From assembly GCA_947480375.1 (NCBI GenBank), contig CANKCX010000069.1:1-5316 (forward strand): a stretch of 5,316 nt of DNA. The letters are read 5' to 3'. Below are positions 1 through 5,316 of this stretch, piece by piece. Within the stretch, counting starts at the first letter, position 1. Each line of letters starts with the position of its first letter. The notes beneath the pieces were generated by a model. That model worked only from the letters and a program-made list of their open reading frames with translations, ran no database searches and had not been told where the DNA came from. The stretch comes from Actinomycetota bacterium (GTDB taxonomy: Bacteria > Actinomycetota > Actinomycetes > Nanopelagicales > Nanopelagicaceae). The position numbers and the translations under genes are program-made.

Positions 1-379
1 TCAAGATGAAGATGTTGCGGCGCTTATGGGCGTAAACACTCTTGTCTATAAATTATGGTCATTCGTAATCGGTGCCGCCGTCGGTGGAGCTGCAGGCGTA
101 CTTTATGCATCCAAGGTAATGGTGATTTCACCAGATATGTTTAAGTTCGATGTTTCGGTTTTGATTCTAGCCTGCGTGGTTTTTGGTGGAATCGGAAATA
201 TCTGGGGCGTAATGCTCGGCGCAGGAATCCTCGCTTATCTTCCGGACCGGATTCGCTTTATTTCAGATGCGCGTCAGGTTATTTTCGGACTCGTACTTAT
301 TCTGATGATGAATATGCGTCCTGATGGTTTATTGCCGCGCAAGAAGCGTGAAAAGATTTCAGAAAAGAGCAGCAAATAA
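1..379 (+). CDS. livM: Branched-chain amino acid ABC transporter permease LivM, C-terminal part (5' end outside window)
   Basis: Inner-membrane permease subunit of the Liv high-affinity branched-chain amino acid importer; with LivH it forms the translocation pore driven by LivG and LivF. The frame is open from base 2, so the ATG at 26 is an internal methionine and the gene starts left of the window. The visible 125 residues open with QDEDVAALMGVNT, matching the cytoplasmic ATPase-coupling motif of LivM (family form EDEDAARAMGVNT). Hydrophobic segments follow: one around WSFVIGAAVGGAAGVLYA, one from VSVLILACVVFGGIGN to about LGAGILAYLP, and a last one around VIFGLVLILMM. MRPDGLLP near the end is the usual LivM closing motif, and the tail is lysine-rich. 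The TAA stop shares its last A with the ATG of livG (TAATG), so the two are probably translationally coupled. Family assignment is firm; transported substrates are inferred. Confidence 0.93.
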   Translation, partial: QDEDVAALMGVNTLVYKLWSFVIGAAVGGAAGVLYASKVMVISPDMFKFDVSVLILACVVFGGIGNIWGVMLGAGILAYLPDRIRFISDARQVIFGLVLILMMNMRPDGLLPRKKREKISEKSSK

Positions 380-1155
380 TGAGCGAGAAAATGCTTGAAC
401 TCAAGAACGTCACAATCAAGTTCGGTGGCGTAACCGCGCTCAGCGAAGTTAACTTTCACGTAAACAAAGGCGAGATTTGCGCGCTTATCGGCCCTAACGG
501 TGCTGGTAAGACAACAGTCTTCAACGTTGTGACTGGTGTATACCCAGTTACTTCTGGCGAAATTCTTTTCCAAGGTCAAAATCTTGCAGGAATGAAACGT
601 CACAAAGTTGTAAAAGCTGGTCTGGCTCGCACCTTCCAAAATGTTCGCCTCTTCGGTGACATGACCGCTCTTGAAAATGTTATTACAGCCTCTGATGTTC
701 ATAAGAAATCTGGTTTGGTCAGCAGCCTTCTTGGAACACCAAGAGCACGCCGTGAAGAATCAGAAAGTCGTGCACGTGCACACGAACTTCTAGAATTTCT
801 TGGTATCGATCACCGCGCTGATCAACTTGCCAAAAACCTTCCTTACGGAGATCAACGTCGCCTTGAAATCGCTCGCGCACTTGGTACCGAACCAAAGTTG
901 CTGATGCTCGATGAGCCAGCTGCAGGATTCAACCCAGCTGAAAAGATTGATTTAGCAAATACAATCAAGAAGATTCGTGACCGCGGATATACCGTTCTTT
1001 TAATTGAACACGATATGTCTTTGATTATGGGAATCTCTGATCGCGTTGCAGTTCTCGACTTTGGCCAGAAGATTGCAGATGATCTACCAAGTAAAGTCCA
1101 GAATGATCCAAAAGTTATCGAAGCCTACCTAGGAGTACCTGCTGATGCGTCTTGA
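379..1155 (+). CDS. livG: Branched-chain amino acid ABC transporter ATP-binding protein LivG
   Basis: Cytoplasmic ATPase that pairs with LivF to power the LivHM permease. The 258 residues are the normal LivG length. Motifs in order: Walker A GPNGAGKTT (residues 38-46), Q-loop in TFQNVRLFG (Q87), ABC signature LPYGDQRRLEIARAL (154-168), Walker B LLMLDEP (174-180; catalytic E179), and H-loop LLIEHDM (H211). The closing stretch, DRVAVLDFG and then VIEAYLG, is the LivG-type C-terminus. The signature replaces LSGGQ with LPYGDQ, which is normal for LivG and not a defect. The start at 379 follows the livM stop with a one-base overlap and a weak purine run (AAGAG, 365-369) nine bases upstream. Arginine codons are almost all CGC or CGT, suggesting selection for efficient translation. 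The gene overlaps livF by 11 bases. Identification is firm; amino acid specificity is inferred from family and operon. Confidence 0.95.
   Translation: MSEKMLELKNVTIKFGGVTALSEVNFHVNKGEICALIGPNGAGKTTVFNVVTGVYPVTSGEILFQGQNLAGMKRHKVVKAGLARTFQNVRLFGDMTALENVITASDVHKKSGLVSSLLGTPRARREESESRARAHELLEFLGIDHRADQLAKNLPYGDQRRLEIARALGTEPKLLMLDEPAAGFNPAEKIDLANTIKKIRDRGYTVLLIEHDMSLIMGISDRVAVLDFGQKIADDLPSKVQNDPKVIEAYLGVPADAS
1131..1135 (+). promoter_or_regulatory. Ribosome binding site of livF, inside livG
   Basis: AGGAG lies nine bases before the livF ATG at 1145 and within the last codons of livG. It is the clearest Shine-Dalgarno sequence in the window. It supports the 1145 start and explains how livF is translated although it overlaps livG by 11 bases in another frame. 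It contrasts with polA and the thioesterase gene, which have none. Confidence 0.7.
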
Positions 1156-1873
1156 AATTAAAGATCTTCGTGTTCACTACGGAAAGATCGAAGCAATCAA
1201 AGGTATTTCAGTTGTTGTAAATCAAGGTGAAATTGTTACTTTGATTGGCGCTAATGGTGCTGGTAAGACAACAACACTTAAGACAATCTCTGGTCTGCGC
1301 AAAGTATCTAGCGGCGCAATCCTCTTTGACGGTCAAGACATTTCAAAGGTTCCTGCGCACGAACGAGTAGATCTTGGTATCTCTCAAGCTCCGGAAGGCC
1401 GTGGAATTTTTCCTGGCATGACTGTTCTTGAAAACCTTGAGATGGGTAAATTCAATCGCAAGGATCGCAAGAGCGAGATGAAAGAAGATTTAGATCGCGT
1501 TTATCATTTGTTCCCACGCCTAAAAGAACGTACTTCGCAAGCCGGTGGAACTTTATCTGGCGGCGAACAGCAAATGTTGGCGATTGGTCGCGCACTTATG
1601 GCACGTCCAAAAGTTTTGTTACTAGACGAACCATCAATGGGATTAGCGCCAATGATGATTGCAAATATCTTTCAGATCATTACAACGATCAATACTGAAC
1701 TTGGTACAACAATTCTTCTGGTAGAACAGAATGCACAACAAGCGCTACAACGCGCACACCGTGCCTATGTTCTAGAGACCGGAAAAGTTGTTAAAGAGGC
1801 GAAAGCATCAGATCTACTTAATGATCCAGATGTTCGCGCTGCATATCTTGGCACTGGCGCTGCTGGTCACTAA
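1145..1873 (+). CDS. livF: Branched-chain amino acid ABC transporter ATP-binding protein LivF
   Basis: Second ATPase of the Liv importer and the expected dimer partner of LivG. It has 242 residues, within the usual LivF range. Motifs: Walker A GANGAGKTT (35-43), Q-loop region QAPEGRGIFPGMTVLENL (Q81), canonical signature LSGGEQQMLAIGRAL (137-151), Walker B VLLLDEP (157-163; catalytic E162), D-loop region SMGLAPMM, and LLVEQNAQQAL (191-201) where the ABC switch histidine would be. The Q-N pair (Q195, N196) in place of histidine is usual for LivF, and LivG supplies a histidine (H211). The P-loop coding sequence shares 18 identical bases with livG (1256-1273 against 499-516), as expected of paralogues with the same codon preference. 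The gene is last in its operon: it ends tail to tail with the thioesterase gene, overlapping by four bases, and no classical intrinsic terminator follows. Arginine codons are CGC/CGT except one CGA. Confidence 0.95.
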   Translation: MRLEIKDLRVHYGKIEAIKGISVVVNQGEIVTLIGANGAGKTTTLKTISGLRKVSSGAILFDGQDISKVPAHERVDLGISQAPEGRGIFPGMTVLENLEMGKFNRKDRKSEMKEDLDRVYHLFPRLKERTSQAGGTLSGGEQQMLAIGRALMARPKVLLLDEPSMGLAPMMIANIFQIITTINTELGTTILLVEQNAQQALQRAHRAYVLETGKVVKEAKASDLLNDPDVRAAYLGTGAAGH

Positions 1874-2277
1874 TTTCGCTGGGCAAGTATCAAACAAGTA
1901 ATTCTTGAAGTGCAGGTTTTTTCGCCTGCATCATTAACAATCACAACTTCGTAGCAACAAATCGTTTTACCAAGTGAAATCGCGGTTGCCGTTGCTGTAA
2001 CAAAGCCAGATGTAGCTGACTTATGGTGCGTTGCATTGATATCTAGACCAACGATTCGGCGATCGACACCGGCATGTAGTTGGGTACCAATCGAGCCCAG
2101 GCTCTCAGCTAGTACGACGTTTGCACCGCCATGTAACAAACCCATTGGCTGGGTATTTCCTTCAACCGGCATTCTTGCAACTAGTCGCTCTGGTGAGGCT
2201 TCAAGAATTTCAATTCCCATTTTTTCGCCAAGTGCACCACTGCCACGCTTATTTAGAATTTCAAGGAAATCATCCAT
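1870..2277 (-). CDS. Hotdog-fold acyl-CoA thioesterase, PaaI/YdiI-EntH type
   Basis: Predicted cytoplasmic enzyme hydrolysing an acyl- or aroyl-CoA thioester. From the ATG at 2277 it has 135 residues, typical for single hotdog domains that act as oligomers. It shows the family core: NTQPMGLLHGGANVVLAES (41-59), then IVGLDINATHHKSA (75-88), and a late TSRIT (123-127). Recalling the catalytic residues of E. coli YdiI/EntH as Gln48, His54, Glu63, Ser67 and His89, each has an identical counterpart at a constant offset of five: Q43, H49, E58, S62, H84. This argues for an active enzyme of that subgroup, which includes the menaquinone-pathway DHNA-CoA thioesterase (MenI); the substrate cannot be read from sequence. 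An upstream TTG at 2319 would add 14 residues but overlap polA. The ATG is preferred because a TAGACT box lies seven bases before it, suggesting a leaderless mRNA. Its TAG stop overlaps the livF stop. Confidence 0.88.
   Translation of the reverse strand: MDDFLEILNKRGSGALGEKMGIEILEASPERLVARMPVEGNTQPMGLLHGGANVVLAESLGSIGTQLHAGVDRRIVGLDINATHHKSATSGFVTATATAISLGKTICCYEVVIVNDAGEKTCTSRITCLILAQRN
1911..1930. repeat. Short inverted repeat (hairpin) 37 bases after the livF stop
   Basis: TGCAGG (1911-1916) and CCTGCA (1925-1930) form a perfect six-base stem around an eight-base loop, TTTTTTCG; a G-U pair could extend each end in RNA. It lies inside the thioesterase coding sequence, near that gene's 3' end. 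It is the only candidate hairpin I found for stopping or stabilising livF transcripts, but no T-run follows it on either strand, so it is not a classical intrinsic terminator. It may be chance. Confidence 0.25.
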
Positions 2278-2284
2278 GTTGGTA

Positions 2285-2290
2285 AGTCTA
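2285..2290 (-). promoter_or_regulatory. Putative -10 box of a leaderless promoter for the thioesterase gene
   Basis: Read on the minus strand this is TAGACT, fitting the actinobacterial TANNNT -10 pattern. Seven bases separate it from the ATG at 2277, so transcription would begin at or next to the start codon. No Shine-Dalgarno sequence precedes that ATG, which agrees with a leaderless message. No convincing -35 box sits at 16-18 bases; upstream contacts would fall at the start of polA. Prediction from spacing and sequence only. Confidence 0.5.
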
Positions 2291-2295
2291 ACCAA

Positions 2296-2301
2296 TAGAC
2301 T
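2296..2301 (+). promoter_or_regulatory. Putative -10 box of a leaderless promoter for polA
   Basis: TAGACT lies eight bases before the polA ATG at 2310, the spacing expected when transcription starts at or within about two bases of the ATG. The bases between (CACCGGAA) contain no usable Shine-Dalgarno sequence. It is the exact mirror image of the box at 2285-2290 across a five-base centre (ACCAA). No -35 match is evident; that position falls in the first codons of the thioesterase gene. The dyad could instead be a regulator's operator. Confidence 0.5.
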
Positions 2302-2309
2302 CACCGGAA

Positions 2310-4904
2310 ATGAGCGCAACTAAGAGGATTTTATTAATCGATGGCCATTCGCTGGCATATCGGGCTTTTTATGCGCTTCCGGCAGAAAATTTTGCAACCT
2401 CATCTGGCCAACACACCAATGCGATTTACGGTTTCGCCTCGATGTTAATCAATCTAATTTCTTCAGAAAAACCAACTCACATTGCCACAGCATTCGATGT
2501 ATCTCGCAAGACTTTCAGGTCAGAGCGGTTTCCCGAATACAAAGCCAACCGTTCAGCAACGCCAGATGAATTTCGATCCCAGACAAGTTTTCTATTTGAT
2601 TTAGTTCATGGTTTTGGAATCAGACCTTTTGCAGTTGAAGGTTTCGAAGCTGACGACATAATTGCGACTCTGGCTAAGCGGGCAGAGGCTGAAGGTTTTG
2701 AAGTTTTGATCTGCACTGGTGACCGCGATTCATTTCAATTGATTAATGCAAACACAACTGTGTTGTACCCAAAGCGCGGAGTTACAGACTTGGCGCGAAT
2801 GACTCCAAATGCGGTCGAGGAGAAGTACGGTTTGACCCCAGCGCAATATCCAGATTTCGCGGCGCTGCGCGGAGATCCAAGTGACAATCTGCCATCAATT
2901 CCAGGCGTCGGAGAGAAAACCGCTGCTAAATGGATCTCCGAATATGGAAGCTTGGAAGCGCTGATTGCAAGCGCCGACAAAGTGGGTGGAAAAGTTGGCG
3001 AATCACTGCGTGCGAACTTAGCAAGTGTTGAACTAAATGCCGAACTAACTCACCTTCGTAGCGATATGGCAATTGAAACTAAAATTGATGAATTGCTCTG
3101 GAACGGAGTTAATTCAGAAGTTTTAAATAAGTTGCTAGATCATTTGGAAATCAAAGCAATTAAGGATCGCGTAAAAATTCTTAGCGGATCTTCTAGTGAA
3201 GTAGTGGAAACAAAAACCGCAAAAAAGACGACATCTATTGTCAGTAAAGAAATTTCAGCCGATGATTTGGCGAAGTTGCTAGTGGGCAGAACCGATCCAA
3301 TTGCAATCGAGTTCAGCGCACCTGAAAATAAGATTCTGGAATATGCAGTCGCAACGGATGAAGCCACGCTCTTTTTAGTTAGAGATTCCAAAGTTGGAGA
3401 TTGGCTTACAAATGCCAAGTTGCCGAAATATCTGCACGGCGCCAAGGAGATATCTAGAACCACTGAAATTTCTGGAATCGTTTTTGATACTGAGCTCGCG
3501 GCATATTTGATAAATCCCGGAGGACGAAACTTAGAACTTTCAGATTTGACCGAACGATTCCTGGGGATCGTAAATGCCGAACAGGAAGAATCTCTTTTCT
3601 CACAATTTGATGGTTTGGGCGCACCAGCAATATTTAAACTGGTGCCACTTCTTGAGGCGGAACTAGAAGAGCGTGGAATGTCCAAACTTTTGACCGATTT
3701 AGAAATTCCGGTCCAAGCTGAATTGGCAAAGATGGAGATGATTGGGATCGGCGTGGATTCTGCGCGACTAGCCGAACTTTCAAAATTCTTCCGTGGTGAA
3801 GTGGAACGAGAGACTGCAGGAGCGCACAAAGAGGCGGGCAGAGAATTTAATGTGGGATCGCCAAAGCAATTACAAGCAGTCTTATTTGACGATTTAGGGT
3901 TACCTAAAACCAAGAAGATTAAAACTGGTTTTACAACTGATGCTGAAAGTCTTGATTGGCTCTTCGCAAAAACTAAACATCCAATTCTTAAGCACCTGCT
4001 GCGAATTCGTGAAACTAGCAAACTTGCAACAACGGTTGATGGCTTAATCGAAGCAACGGCTAAGGATGGAAGAATTCATACAATTTTTCAGCAGACGGTC
4101 ACCGCGACTGGGCGACTTTCTTCAACCAATCCAAATCTTCAGAATATTCCAGTACGCACTGAAGAAGGCCGCAAAATTCGAGACTGTTTCGTATCGAAAG
4201 AACCATTTGTAACCCTTTTAACGGCGGATTACAGCCAAATTGAAATGCGCATCATGGCTCATCTATCAAAAGACGCCAATTTAATTGAGGCATTTAAAAT
4301 GGGCGAAGATCTTCACTCAACAGTTGCCGGATTGGTTTTTGGGGTAAAGCCAGATGGCGTTGATGCAGAGATGCGCAGACAAATAAAGGCGATGTCTTAC
4401 GGTCTTGCATATGGGCTATCTGCATATGGACTTGCTCAACAATTAGATCTCTCACCAACTGATGCTGCGATACTTATGGATAAGTACTTCGCGCGTTTTG
4501 GCGGGATCCGAGATTATTTAGCACAAGTTGTAGTTATTGCGCGCGAATCCGGTTATACCGAAACGATTATGGGACGGCGTCGCTATCTTCCAGATTTAAC
4601 TAGTGATAATCGTCCAAGGCGAGAAGTTGCCGAACGCATGGCGCTTAACGCACCAATCCAGGGTTCAGCTGCCGACATAATTAAAGTTGCGATGCTCAAT
4701 GTTGCCGATAATTTAAAGCGTAATTCCATGAAGTCGCGGCTCTTGTTGCAAGTCCATGATGAATTGATTCTTGAAGTTGCAGATGGAGAAGAGAAGGATT
4801 TAATTAAATTGGTCAAGGAAGCAATGGGTAGTGCATATGATCTTTCGGTACCGCTTGATGTGAATATCGGAATTGGAACTAGTTGGGATTTAGCGGCACA
4901 TTAA
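2310..4904 (+). CDS. polA: DNA polymerase I (PolA)
   Basis: Repair and Okazaki-fragment polymerase with 5' nuclease activity. It is complete at 864 residues, somewhat shorter than E. coli Pol I (928). The 5' nuclease domain (about 1-290) keeps its acidic metal ligands: D11, D63, E113, D115, D116, D138, D140, D189 and D192, plus a helix-hairpin-helix at IPGVGEKTA (197-205). A lysine/serine-rich linker (about 292-313) leads to a degenerate 3'-5' exonuclease-like domain (about 314-460): FDTET is replaced by IEFSAP (333-338) and the later catalytic Asp and Tyr positions are not recognisable, so proofreading is probably absent. The polymerase domain has TGRLSSTNPNLQNIPVR (600-616), motif A with D640 and E645, motif B R689-K693-Y697, and motif C QVHDE with D817. 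Tyr697 replaces the Phe762 of E. coli, as in mycobacterial Pol I. The start fits MSATKRILLIDGHSLAYRAF; no Shine-Dalgarno precedes it. Confidence 0.97.
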   Translation: MSATKRILLIDGHSLAYRAFYALPAENFATSSGQHTNAIYGFASMLINLISSEKPTHIATAFDVSRKTFRSERFPEYKANRSATPDEFRSQTSFLFDLVHGFGIRPFAVEGFEADDIIATLAKRAEAEGFEVLICTGDRDSFQLINANTTVLYPKRGVTDLARMTPNAVEEKYGLTPAQYPDFAALRGDPSDNLPSIPGVGEKTAAKWISEYGSLEALIASADKVGGKVGESLRANLASVELNAELTHLRSDMAIETKIDELLWNGVNSEVLNKLLDHLEIKAIKDRVKILSGSSSEVVETKTAKKTTSIVSKEISADDLAKLLVGRTDPIAIEFSAPENKILEYAVATDEATLFLVRDSKVGDWLTNAKLPKYLHGAKEISRTTEISGIVFDTELAAYLINPGGRNLELSDLTERFLGIVNAEQEESLFSQFDGLGAPAIFKLVPLLEAELEERGMSKLLTDLEIPVQAELAKMEMIGIGVDSARLAELSKFFRGEVERETAGAHKEAGREFNVGSPKQLQAVLFDDLGLPKTKKIKTGFTTDAESLDWLFAKTKHPILKHLLRIRETSKLATTVDGLIEATAKDGRIHTIFQQTVTATGRLSSTNPNLQNIPVRTEEGRKIRDCFVSKEPFVTLLTADYSQIEMRIMAHLSKDANLIEAFKMGEDLHSTVAGLVFGVKPDGVDAEMRRQIKAMSYGLAYGLSAYGLAQQLDLSPTDAAILMDKYFARFGGIRDYLAQVVVIARESGYTETIMGRRRYLPDLTSDNRPRREVAERMALNAPIQGSAADIIKVAMLNVADNLKRNSMKSRLLLQVHDELILEVADGEEKDLIKLVKEAMGSAYDLSVPLDVNIGIGTSWDLAAH

Positions 4905-5316
4905 TTAATTTTATCTAAAGCAGTATTTAAGGCTTCTTCGTCCTCGGTTTGTGTTGGCAAGCGATCTGCTGCACTCAATAATTTGTGGCCATTAGAAATG
5001 ATTACATAGCCAATTAGTACGCAGATGCTCATAGCTGCCAAGCAGTATCTAGGGGAGAAGGCTTCACTGATGTAGCCGCTGATTGTCGAACCTAACGCCA
5101 TCGCAGTTCCTTCAAAGGTCCAAAGCCAACCTATTGCAGTAGTTGGAGTTCCTTTTGGCCGAACGGCTTCAACAATTTCCCAATAGAAAACCATCTGCAT
5201 GCCACCAGCAAGCCCAAGCAGCCCAGAAATAATTAGTAGCGACCAATCTGGATTTGTAGCAGCAAGAGGAGCGCAGACAATCACCCAGAAAAGATAAGTT
5301 CGACGAAATGCCTGCA
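4901..5316 (-). CDS. Major facilitator superfamily transporter, C-terminal part (5' end outside window)
   Basis: Membrane transporter fragment. The frame runs off the right edge, so the GTG at 5284 is internal; 138 complete codons are visible, about the last third of a typical MFS protein of some 400 residues. Four hydrophobic stretches fit the last helices of a 12-helix transporter: around YLFWVIVCAPLAA, SLLIISGLLGLAGGMQMVFY, IGWLWTFEGTAMALGSTISG and YCLAAMSICVLIGYVIIS. The segment EIVEAVRPKGTPTTAIGWLW, continuing to a glycine-rich helix and SGYISE, resembles the helix 10-11 region of MFS exporters. Acidic residues lie at or in the helices (WEIVE and TFEG). The C-terminal tail of about 28 residues is hydrophilic and acidic. 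Substrate and direction of transport cannot be told. It converges on polA; the TAA stops overlap in TTAA (4901-4904), with no terminator hairpin visible. Family assignment is good, function open. Confidence 0.82.
   Translation of the reverse strand, partial: QAFRRTYLFWVIVCAPLAATNPDWSLLIISGLLGLAGGMQMVFYWEIVEAVRPKGTPTTAIGWLWTFEGTAMALGSTISGYISEAFSPRYCLAAMSICVLIGYVIISNGHKLLSAADRLPTQTEDEEALNTALDKIN

Noticed and set aside
274..702. A 142-codon open frame on the minus strand across the livM/livG junction
   Set aside because: It runs antisense to two well supported genes, including the livG Walker A region, and the protein resembles no family.
832..876. Non-canonical ABC signature LPYGDQ in LivG
   Set aside because: LivG proteins normally carry a Y-G-x-Q form here; the flanking RRLEIARAL is fully conserved.
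499..1273. Identical 18-base direct repeat at 499-516 and 1256-1273
   Set aside because: Both copies encode the Walker A loop of paralogous ATPases. Homology plus shared codon preference explains it without a mobile or recombinational repeat.
1715..1750. Missing switch histidine in LivF (VEQN instead of an EH pair)
   Set aside because: This substitution is usual across the LivF family, so it is not a lesion; LivG has its histidine.
2278..2319. Longer thioesterase starting at the TTG at 2319
   Set aside because: It would overlap the polA start by 10 bases, use a rare start codon and cover both putative -10 boxes; the 14 extra residues precede the usual start of the family.
2036..2323. A 95-codon plus-strand open frame opposite the thioesterase gene
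   Set aside because: The opposite strand encodes a clear hotdog enzyme with its catalytic residues; this frame is proline/serine-rich and would run into polA.
3140..4021. A 293-codon open frame on the minus strand, antisense to polA
   Set aside because: The product is serine-rich with no recognisable domain and it lies wholly inside the conserved polA exonuclease-like and thumb coding region. It is best explained as a shadow of polA codon bias.
4901..4908. Palindrome TTAATTAA at the polA/MFS junction as a regulatory site
   Set aside because: It arises from the overlapping TAA stops and adjacent A/T-rich codons, with no stem or repeat context to suggest a function.

Overview
The window (5316 bases, about 45% G+C in the lines I counted) looks like a compact chromosome segment from a low-G+C actinobacterium. 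A streamlined freshwater lineage such as acI / Nanopelagicales is my best guess. Three things point there. The PolA N-terminus and its KAMSYGLAYGLSAYGL fingers motif are of actinobacterial type. polA and its divergent neighbour appear to be leaderless, with TANNNT -10 boxes 7-8 bases from their ATGs. Gene packing is extreme, with overlapping or nearly touching genes throughout. The phylum-level call is fairly firm; the lineage call is inference.

Layout: positions 1-1873 (+) carry the 3' part of a branched-chain amino acid ABC transporter operon. It holds the end of permease livM, then the ATPases livG and livF, each overlapping the one before. Positions 1870-2277 (-) hold a small hotdog-fold acyl-CoA thioesterase that meets livF tail to tail. 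A 32-base gap (2278-2309) separates this gene from polA (2310-4904, +), a full-length DNA polymerase I. A C-terminal fragment of a major facilitator superfamily transporter (4901 to the right edge, -) meets polA tail to tail. Both convergent pairs overlap by exactly 4 bases at their stop codons.

The Liv proteins form one import complex: LivH/LivM permeases, LivG/LivF ATPases, and a binding protein outside the window. The thioesterase, PolA and the transporter have no evident pathway link to it or to each other.

No RNA gene, CRISPR array, insertion sequence or phage remnant was seen, and no stretch over 300 bases lacks a gene. I found no new multi-gene system. The most interesting signal is the mirror-symmetric pair of TAGACT boxes in the polA/thioesterase gap, which reads as two face-away leaderless promoters that could exclude one another.
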